64,000 nucleotides of DNA from Symbiodinium microadriaticum (lineage: Eukaryota; Sar; Dinophyceae; Suessiales; Symbiodiniaceae), in the NCBI GenBank assembly GCA_001939145.1, contig LSRX01000462.1, positions 123,483-187,482 of the forward strand, in the 5' to 3' direction. Below, one piece after another: positions 58,264 to 64,000 of the stretch. The position numbers were made by a program, and so were the translations under genes. Under the pieces are notes generated by a model. The model did no database searches. It was given only the letters and a program-made list of their open reading frames with translations, and was not told where the DNA came from. The stretch's first letter is position 1, and each line of letters starts with the position of its first letter.

Positions 58264-58530
58264 CTGTTGATGATAGAAATCCTTGCATTACCTTACCCAT
58301 AAAGGCTCCATTGCAGTTCCTGTCTGTGGTTTATATTTAGAATCCAAACTGGTAGCCCAAAAAGACAGAACTACAAAATGGAGCCTATGGCTAAAGGGGC
58401 CCTAAACTATGGGGCCCTTAAACCCTGAACCCTAAACCCTAAAACCCTAAACCCCAAACCCGAAAAGCCAGCCGAGGCCCTGGTATGTTTATGGTATTGC
58501 TAAGGATTTACAGCATCAACCGTAGGTCTG
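58264..58530. mobile_element. Family C element with nested family A copy and CCCTAAA insert
   Basis: Left end GTTGATGATAGAAATCCTTG and right end GGATTTACAGCATCAACCGT. Inside, a family A-like element (TTACCCATAAAGGCTCC to GGAGCCTATGGCTAA, 58292-58394) and a CCCTAAA tract (58420-58465). Confidence 0.75.
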
Positions 58531-58659
58531 AGTTTCCCTTCCTTTAGGCTCTAGGAGTTCGGGGTTTTGGGGTTTTAGGGGATGAGGGATGTAGGTTTTT
58601 CATTGAAGGTTTCAGGGTCTGAGATTCCCTTCCTTTATAATAGGGTTTAGAGTTTAGGG

Positions 58660-58810
58660 TTTAGAGGTCTAGGCTTTAGGATTGAGGGATTTAGGGTTTA
58701 CTGTTTCTTAGGGGCCGAGTACCTTGGCCCAAAACAAGGCTAACCTTTCAATCATGGTCGATTTTTANGTTTAGGGGTCTAGGCTTTAGGATTGAGGGGT
58801 TCCCTAAACC
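58660..58810. other. Duplicated sequence around a single N at 58768
   Basis: About 30 bp at 58660-58689 recur at 58770-58799 immediately after the N; a family H fragment precedes it. Likely an assembly join. Confidence 0.65.
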
Positions 58811-59236
58811 CTAAGCCCTAAACCCTAAACCCTAACCCTAAACCCGTTTAGGGTTTAGTGCTTAGAGGATTTTGAGTTTAGGATTGTCGGGTTTGGGGTT
58901 TCAGGATCTCAGGCTCCTTCTGCTTTATGATTCCCGTTAACAAGGCATAGTGTGAGAATCCTGTCTTTTTTTCTAGGGTTTAGGGACTTTATGGTTTAAG
59001 GTTTAAGGGTTCAGGGCTTGGGGTTGGCACGGCTTCTTGCTGCTCGTTGCAGGTTTAGGGTGTAGGGTATGGTTTGCGGCTCAAGAGCTTGAGATACTGA
59101 GGCCAAGTAAAAGTTGCACAGAATTTAGGGTTGTTAGTCATGGGATTGCAGACTGAAATTTAGGGTTTACCCATAGGCTCCATAGTAGTTTCTTTTTTGG
59201 AACTACCTTATGGGTAAGGTTTAGGGATTAACATTT

Positions 59237-59512
59237 TCAGACTCGGGGTGGGTGAAAGGTTGGAAGATGGAGCATAGCCCTGTAGTTGGAACTACCGATG
59301 TGCCAAACATTCTGTTGATTTCTGGCGTTTCCACCTAATATCGGTGCCTTAATCATTAAAACAGGGCTTTGAGATTTGAGGTATATTATACTAGAACCCT
59401 CCAAAATAGTATTGGTAATTGTAACGGCGTCTATATTACAGTCAGGAATCCGTGTGGCTGAGGCGTCGGCACGCGGGCTTGGAAGCCACCAGCATGTCTG
59501 ATCAGCCGACAT
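59237..59512 (-). CDS. Two-exon small gene with a MITE intron
   Basis: Minus strand. Exon 59512-59440 starts ATG: MSADQTCWWLPSPRADASAT then RIPD. A 105-bp family J element (59439-59335, GTAATA to ATATTAG) is removed in phase 1, restoring a Cys codon. Exon 59334-59237 reads GNARNQQNVWHIGSSNYRAM then LHLPTFHPPRV and TGA, 32 codons exactly. The 56-residue product may be only the 3' part of a gene, since the ATG may be internal. Function unknown. Confidence 0.52.
   Translation of the reverse strand: MSADQTCWWLPSPRADASATRIPDCNIDAVTITNTILEGSSIIYLKSQSPVLMIKAPILGGNARNQQNVWHIGSSNYRAMLHLPTFHPPRV
59335..59439 (-). mobile_element. Family J element acting as intron
   Basis: Minus: GTAATATAGACGCCGTTACA left, TTAATGATTAAGGCACCGAT then ATTAG right. 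Because it is also in frame, the unspliced reading stays open. Confidence 0.72.
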
Positions 59513-59879
59513 TTGGATGTGAACCTAAGCACGGCTGTTCTTTTGAAACCCTTAACCCTAAACTCTTAACGTAAGCAAAATCGGGCCGAATATCCTAGGT
59601 CGTCAAAAGGAACCTGTTCAAGAAGGCCCCGAAACCCTGAACTTTAAACCCACCTTAACCAATTTGTCGGTAAGCGCCCTCAGAACTATAACAACGCTGT
59701 ATCTTTAAAAAACAGATGCAGTCTTACCATTCTTGTAAGTCTTCTAATACAAGTGAAGCATCCAACGAGCACCAAGCCTACTTGCCAGTATCCTAGGGAA
59801 CTAAAGCTTAATCTTTAAGGCCTTATAGGGATTATGGCAACCCCCCAAAAGGTTAAAGGTCACCTACTCTACTACTACT

Positions 59880-59987
59880 TAGTTGCTGAGTTCATAAGCA
59901 CAAAAAAGTGTACGCTTTCAGTTCTCTAAGGGGTCATATTATCCCAAAAAGTTAAAAGTGTAGTAATTCAGCTACTAAGACTAAGAA
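59880..59987. mobile_element. Family I inverted-repeat element
   Basis: CTTAGTTGCTGAGTTCATAA left, AGTGTAGTAATTCAGCTACT then AAG right. 59520-59880 before it shows no supportable gene apart from a partial family H end. Confidence 0.82.
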
Positions 59988-60164
59988 AGTGTTTATTCTT
60001 GATTTGTCAAAATCAGAAAAGTATATGTAGGTATGCTGAACATCCTGAATGCTAAACCCTAAACCCTAAGCCCTAAGCCCAAAACCCTAAACCACAAACC
60101 ATAAAACCTCAAAACTAGGAACCCTAACCCCAAACCCTAAAACCCCCCCAAAAATTAGGAACCC

Positions 60165-60260
60165 AGACACACGCGAGATGCTCCAAAGTCTGAGGGCACG
60201 GCCAACCCGCTTCGCGAGAGTAGGCGAGCTCGTAGACCTTTCCAACATTCATCAGGATCT
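60165..60260. CDS. Exon island, strand ambiguous
   Basis: Minus: ILMNVGKVYELAYSREAGWP then CPQTLEHLACVW. Plus: EMLQSLRARPTRFARVGELV then DLSNIHQDLS. Both protein-like. Confidence 0.35.
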
Positions 60261-60429
60261 ATCGGTTTGGGGTTTAGGCTTTACGGTTTAGGGTTTAGGG
60301 TTCAGGATTTGGGGGGTTTCCGAAAATTGGGGCCCCTTGATAAAGGACCCTAAATAGTAGGATCCTTATTATATGGATCCCAAAAACAAGGTACCCTAAT
60401 TTTCGGAAAGTCCCACATTCATCAGGATC
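60245..60429. repeat. TTTAGGG tract and family G variant flanked by 15-bp duplication
   Basis: ACATTCATCAGGATC at 60245-60259 and 60415-60429. Between them lie TTTAGGG units and an inverted repeat CCGAAAATTGGGGCCCC..GGTACCCTAATTTTCGG. Confidence 0.85.
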
Positions 60430-60553
60430 CAGCGGGGTTTCGAAAAAAACAACGAACCTAAACCCTAAACCCCTAAACCCCTAAAAACCCTAAACCCCTA
60501 AACCCCTAAACCCTAAACTCTAAGCCCTAAAGCCATCGTCTAGAGCTTAGAGC

Positions 60554-60793
60554 ATGGGTTTTATCCGAGCTGGATTCGGGTCTATGGATGAAGGGCTTTC
60601 TAGCATTGCGGTACAGGGTGCATCTTGCTCTCCGCAAGGCTTTACCCTAAGACTCCAAGTATTCAAACAGTACCTACGTTGGGATCCAAAGTCTTTAAAT
60701 CGTACCTACTTTGGGCCAATTTGGAGTCTTAGGGCTAAGGGTCCAGAACACCTGCAAGTACATAGTAGAAAGGCACGGTCCTCAAATAAGTAA
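60554..60793 (+). CDS. ORF interrupted by a family P element
   Basis: First part MGFIRAGFGSMDEGLSSIAV then QGASCSPQ, last part EHLQVHSRKARSSNK. An inverted-repeat element (60642-60741) lies between; its ends offer CAAG|GC and CTAAG. The frame stays open through the element. Confidence 0.38.
   Translation: MGFIRAGFGSMDEGLSSIAVQGASCSPQGFTLRLQVFKQYLRWDPKSLNRTYFGPIWSLRAKGPEHLQVHSRKARSSNK
60642..60741. mobile_element. Family P inverted-repeat element
   Basis: TTTACCCTAAGACTCCAAGT left, TTTGGAGTCTTAGGGCTAAG right. Confidence 0.82.
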
Positions 60794-60851
60794 GTACACT
60801 TGTTGCTTTGGGTAACTATCCCACTACCACCCTGGACCTAAGCCCTAAACC

Positions 60852-60910
60852 CACATCAAAGTATTTAGCACTGCAGCTGGGAGATGCCGGTTCCGGAAGC
60901 TCGGATTTGG
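60852..60910 (+). CDS. Short exon candidate
   Basis: SKYLALQLGDAGSGSSDLG on + ending in TTAGGG-like sequence. Confidence 0.3.
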
Positions 60911-60942
60911 GGCTTAGAGTTATGGGCCTAGGGCTTAGGGTT

Positions 60943-60955
60943 GAATAATAATAAC

Positions 60956-60988
<33 letters not shown>

Positions 60989-60990
60989 TA
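60943..60990. repeat. TAA trinucleotide microsatellite
   Basis: About 15 AAT units. Confidence 0.97.
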
Positions 60991-61036
60991 GTATAGTCAT
61001 TCAATAGTATCCCCATAGATGTCGGTGCCGGAATCT

Positions 61037-61150
61037 CTAGAGGTCATCATGGTGAATTGAAACTGATGCTCCATCCACCTGCGCTCCATAGTCGTCCAAG
61101 GCTACAGCCTTGCGCTTCCTAGACGGCGGCTGTCGTGACACCTGTGCTCC
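61037..61150 (-). CDS. C-terminal exon with nuclear-signal-like motif
   Basis: Minus strand, starting at a TTTTAG acceptor from a telomere-like unit: GAQVSRQPPSRKRKAVALDD then YGAQVDGASVSIHHDDL and TAG. SRKRKA could be a nuclear localisation signal. Confidence 0.5.
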   Translation of the reverse strand, partial: GAQVSRQPPSRKRKAVALDDYGAQVDGASVSIHHDDL

Positions 61151-61180
61151 CTAAAACCCTAAGCCCTAAACTCCTAAACT

Positions 61181-61626
61181 TTAAACCCTGAACCCTGGTA
61201 AGAAACGAGACCCTGGCGCTGCTGCATTAAACGTGCTTCTCTTGTGGCTCCCGCCCCGCGCTTTGCCCCAGTGTGCCATGGTCTTCAAGCCTTCAAACCT
61301 CCATGTCCAGTCCAAAGTCACTGGGTCTCTGAGTTTATATGGGGGACCAACACAGGGCCGGTCCTTATGTATGGCAGGATACGGATACCTTGAGTGATCC
61401 CACTTTGAAGTTGGACCTGAATCCATGCTGCTTCCGGGGCGTTAACTTGTGGGCGGAGGCGTTCTAGGAAATTCCTAAATCGTTGCCCACCACACCACAC
61501 TCGAAGGCTCATGGGTGGCTGCTGAAAACGGTGAATGCTCACCTCAGTGGGGTCGTTTCGATTTACATGAGTGTAGCCAGTGTATCCCTGATCCTTTACC
61601 TCAGCCCTTGGTCGTAAGCCCTTCAC
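61181..61626 (-). CDS. Gene fragment in two overlapping frames
   Basis: Minus strand. First frame 61626-61318: KGLRPRAEVKDQGYTGYTHV, DPTEVSIHRFQQPPMSLRVW and GGQRFRNFLERLRPQVNAPE. Second frame 61426-61181: PTSKWDHSRYPYPAIHKDRP, KLRDPVTLDWTWRFEGLKTM and KARGGSHKRSTFNAAAPGSR. Both are long and protein-like, so a splice or frameshift between 61318 and 61426 probably links them; I could not place it. Confidence 0.52.
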
Positions 61627-61644
61627 ACTATTTCAAAAGGCTTG

Positions 61645-61760
61645 CCTAATGCAGGCTTAATAATCAGAATAGGTTTACGGCCCCTTCATAGTGCAAATTC
61701 ATAATGAGGAAAGGAGCCCTAACAGCCATGTTTGGTAATTCGTTAGGCTTATATGTTCTG
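61645..61760. mobile_element. Family J inverted-repeat element
   Basis: AATGCAGGCTTAATAATCAG left, TTGGTAATTCGTTAGGCTTA right. Confidence 0.72.
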
Positions 61761-61868
61761 CTCCAAAAAAAAGGGAACCCTATGGAACCACAGAGGCCCC
61801 TTTTGAGTGCTCGAGTTACCTTTCACTGCATCACCTGCTCCTCAAACCAACTAGGCCCCCAACATAAG

Positions 61869-62091
61869 TCGAGCTAAAACCAAGCAAAACTTGCCCTGAA
61901 GTTCAGCTGGCTTTTTCAAGTGCGATGTTTATGGCCTATGAGGGTTACATAGGGCCGTCAGGGTAAGGTTTTGTGCATTGTCATGCTGGGAATGTACAAA
62001 GGCACCCGAAGGAAAACGCGATTTACTTGCTCCGACCACTAGAAAACTGTCAGAAGGCCATGCAACCCCTATAACGGAACTACCCACCTGA
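61869..62091 (+). CDS. Two-exon gene fragment
   Basis: Exon 61869-61962 (after ACATAAG) reads ELKPSKTCPEVQLAFSSAMF then MAYEGYIGPS to GG|GTAAGG. Intron 61963-62042 ends TGCTCCGACCACTAG. Exon 62043-62091 joins in phase 2 as KLSEGHATPITELPT and TGA. The donor is near-consensus. Confidence 0.5.
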
Positions 62092-62161
62092 AAATGTCCT
62101 AGAGACTTCGAAACCTAAACCCTAAATGACCCTAAACCGTAAATTAACCCTAAACCCTACC

Positions 62162-62299
62162 ATGCTTAGGACCCTTTTGGGCATAGCTTTTTGTTTACAT
62201 GGCCTGAGGAGCTCCGCAGCCCAAGAGGATGTGGCCATCCGCCGTGTGGCCTCAGATTTTTATTCGATTTCAGGGCACCATATAAGGCTTTGGGTGTAG
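62162..62299 (+). CDS. ORF with signal-peptide-like start
   Basis: ATG start directly after CCCTAAACCCTACC: MLRTLLGIAFCLHGLRSSAA then QEDVAIRRVASDFYSIS. Hydrophobic core and small residues before QED fit a secretory signal with cleavage near SSAA. The 3' end runs into TTTAGGG units flanked by a 26-bp duplication, so it may be a first exon with donor near 62270. Confidence 0.48.
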   Translation: MLRTLLGIAFCLHGLRSSAAQEDVAIRRVASDFYSISGHHIRLWV

Positions 62300-62339
62300 G
62301 GTTTAGGGTTAATCGTTTCAGGGCACTACATAAGGCTTT
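62265..62339. repeat. 26-bp direct duplication around a short TTTAGGG tract
   Basis: TTTCAGGGCACCATATAAGG then CTTT (62268-62291) and TTTCAGGGCACTACATAAGG then CTTT (62316-62339), with TAGGGTTTAGGGTT between. Confidence 0.88.
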
Positions 62340-62411
62340 ACCTGTAGTCCCTTAAAGGGATCTATTAGGGTTTCTATATGGTTTAGGGGCGTCTATAGGG
62401 TTCAGGGTTTA

Positions 62412-62530
62412 CCTATAGTCTTCATCGTAGTTCCTTTTTTTTGGCTAAACAATTCTTATGGTTAGGATCCCATAATTTAAATTGCAAATTCCGTTGTCCA
62501 GAAAAGGAACTACAATGGAGACTATAGGTC
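62412..62530. mobile_element. Family D inverted-repeat element
   Basis: CTATAGTCTTCATCGTAGTT left, GGAACTACAATGGAGACTAT right. Confidence 0.85.
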
Positions 62531-62627
62531 GGGTTCCTGTATGCAAAAGTTTCCTACACAAGTGTTCCTAGATGGGAACACTGTACGTAGGGACCTCCAG
62601 CTCTGGTTTTCGTGGGGTCTTGGGATT

Positions 62628-62760
62628 CGGGTTAACGGGGGCTCTTGTTGAGGGATTTATTTTTAAGTTACCAGAGTGGGGATCTATAGTAAATAATATG
62701 GTATGGTATCCTTATTTTGGAAACTTAGAATTAAAACCCCTCACAAGAACCCAGCAAGGG
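62628..62760. mobile_element. Family K inverted-repeat element
   Basis: GGCTCTTGTTGAGGGATTTA left, CCCCTCACAAGAACCC right. Confidence 0.75.
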
Positions 62761-62791
62761 GGATCTTTAGGCTTTCGCGAGTGCCTTACTT

Positions 62792-63094
62792 TTGCTAAAT
62801 TCAAACTCGGGTTTAGCTGAGCCTTACGGAGAGGGGACTCTGATGTGTCCCATGCTTTCCGTGTGCTGTTCTTCTCAAGCCTTTAGATTTAGGAGGCTTT
62901 GTAAGGGTCTAACGGGGTCGCAGAAACTGCTCGAATTCGGGTCTCGAATCTGGAACCTAAGGCTTTCCGGTTTACAGTCCAGTTTTCGTAGAGATTTGCA
63001 CGGTAAGAAGGGTAGTACAGTACCTTCGTGGTTTTCGGAGGGGCTTCAAACCCCCAGCCCCAAACCCCGAGCCCCTAAACCCCCAAAGCCTTAA
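62792..63094 (+). CDS. 100-residue ORF, proline-rich end
   Basis: MLNSNSGLAEPYGEGTLMCP, GLTGSQKLLEFGSRIWNLRL and RRDLHGKKGSTVPSWFSEGL, ending in a Pro/Lys tail from CCCTAAA-like DNA. Composition is reasonable; no splice support. Confidence 0.4.
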   Translation: MLNSNSGLAEPYGEGTLMCPMLSVCCSSQAFRFRRLCKGLTGSQKLLEFGSRIWNLRLSGLQSSFRRDLHGKKGSTVPSWFSEGLQTPSPKPRAPKPPKP

Positions 63095-63185
63095 ATTTGA
63101 AACCCAAACCCGAAACTCTAAACAATAAGCCCCTGAACCATAAACTGCGTAGGCCCTAAACCCTGAATCTAACCAAGAAGGACTC

Positions 63186-63310
63186 TGGGTTCTTGTTATC
63201 AAGGGATTTGAATGGCTTTAAATTTACCACAATAAGGAAACCATCTTATTTGTCATAGATCCCTCTTCTGGTAACTTGAAAAAAATCCTTTAACAAGAAC
63301 TCCAAAAGAG
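63186..63310. mobile_element. Family K inverted-repeat element
   Basis: GGGTTCTTGTTATCAAGGGA left, CCTTTAACAAGAACTCC right. Confidence 0.75.
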
Positions 63311-63475
63311 CCCTAAACCCTAAACCCTATAAACCCTAGAAAACACCAAAAAAACCCATAAAGCCCTATAAAACCCTATAAAACCTATAAGCCCTATAAA
63401 ACCCTATAAAACCGTATAAAAACCCTATAAAACCCTATAAAACCCCTATAAAACCCTTTAAGACCCTATAAACCA
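63310..63475. repeat. CCCTATAAA/CCCTAAA tract
   Basis: CCCTATAAAA units. Confidence 0.93.
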
Positions 63476-63477
63476 AA

Positions 63478-63605
63478 GGGCGACCTGGTCTTCGCCTGCA
63501 AAGCCTCAAAGCGTAACACTTCGGGCCCCCGGCGCACGAGGTGAAAAAGAGCGCCGTCGGTCCGGGCCTGAGGCGCTATCGAGTTTGTTGCGGTTTTTGG
63601 GTTCA
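63478..63605 (+). CDS. GC-rich exon island, several open frames
   Basis: GDLVFACKASKRNTSGPRRT reaches ACGAG|GTGAAA; other plus frames give GARGEKERRRSGPEALSSLL and VKKSAVGPGLRRYRVCCG. Likely an exon; frame unresolved. Confidence 0.38.
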
Positions 63606-63681
63606 GGGATTTAGGGCTTACGGGTTTAGGGGTTTAAGGTTTAGGGTTTGGGTTTATAGGGGATTAGGGTTTCTTGAAACG

Positions 63682-63775
63682 AGAACCCAATACCCCTTAG
63701 TTAGGGAATATACCTTAAGTCATAACATTAAGGCCCCCCATAACTCAAGGCATATATTCCTTTATAAGGGGTAAA
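63682..63775. mobile_element. Family B element, right end damaged
   Basis: GAGAACCCAATACCCCTTAG left, CATATATTCCTTTATAAGGG right. 63800-64000 after it shows no supportable feature. Confidence 0.7.
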
Positions 63776-64000
63776 AAGATTTCCGGGAAGTAGGCACCAC
63801 CACCACCACCACCAGCTTAATTGCCCATAGAACGCCTCACGCCCGAGAAAACCCTTGCACAACTCTATAGAACCCGTGCAGAGCCCGTACAAACGCCTGT
63901 GGCCTTTAAGCAAATGAAGACTCCCACAACTCCTCAACCCAAACCTGCAAACATCTGAACCCTAAACTCAACTAGCCCTACAGGCTCAAGGGTTTGGGGG

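Overview
This is a eukaryotic nuclear window with no rRNA, tRNA or bacterial-style operons. The sequence is dominated by degenerate TTTAGGG/CCCTAAA tracts (plant/alga/dinoflagellate-type telomere unit, here interstitial), many 90-130 bp inverted-repeat elements (MITE-like) in about 15 families, microsatellites, and small unique islands carrying short open frames. A dinoflagellate or related alveolate is the best guess: TTTAGGG-type repeats, GC-AG as well as GT-AG candidate introns, very short introns, and inverted-repeat elements that sit where introns should be (introner-like). No recognised marker gene confirms the organism.

Layout. 1-300 is a TGTC microsatellite. 469-1381 holds a five-exon cysteine-rich gene model (+) with two introns that are MITEs. 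4136-4664 holds a three-exon gene model (+) whose second intron is a MITE. 6.8-14.7 kb is a TTTAGGG-rich belt with mostly plus-strand exon islands, including 10933-11389 (two phase-matched exons) and a threonine-rich repeat gene at 13.2-13.7 kb. 15.7-16.5 kb has two minus-strand exons. 17-21 kb is MITE-rich. 22.4-23.5 kb is a coding island with a WD40-like plus SH3-like domain fragment. 24-31 kb mixes exons, MITEs and a transposase-like pseudogene (27.8-28.2 kb). 32384-32538 is an assembly gap. 34-38 kb and 39-45 kb carry several gene fragments on both strands. 46-64 kb continues the pattern, with good models at 53.1-53.6, 54.4-54.9, 59.2-59.5 and 61.9-62.1 kb.

How the parts relate. Exon islands are typically bounded by MITEs or by telomere-like tracts, commonly with CCCTAAA orientation upstream and TTTAGGG downstream, so many introns would be self-complementary. 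In several places excising a MITE from a GT near its 5' end to an AG at or near its 3' end joins two open frames in phase. Several telomere-like tracts are flanked by 15-30 bp direct duplications, as if inserted at breaks.

Limits. Most coding calls are short open frames chosen by reading-frame continuity, splice signals and residue composition. GC-rich islands are often open in several frames and on both strands, so individual short exons are tentative. Proteins were not compared with any database.
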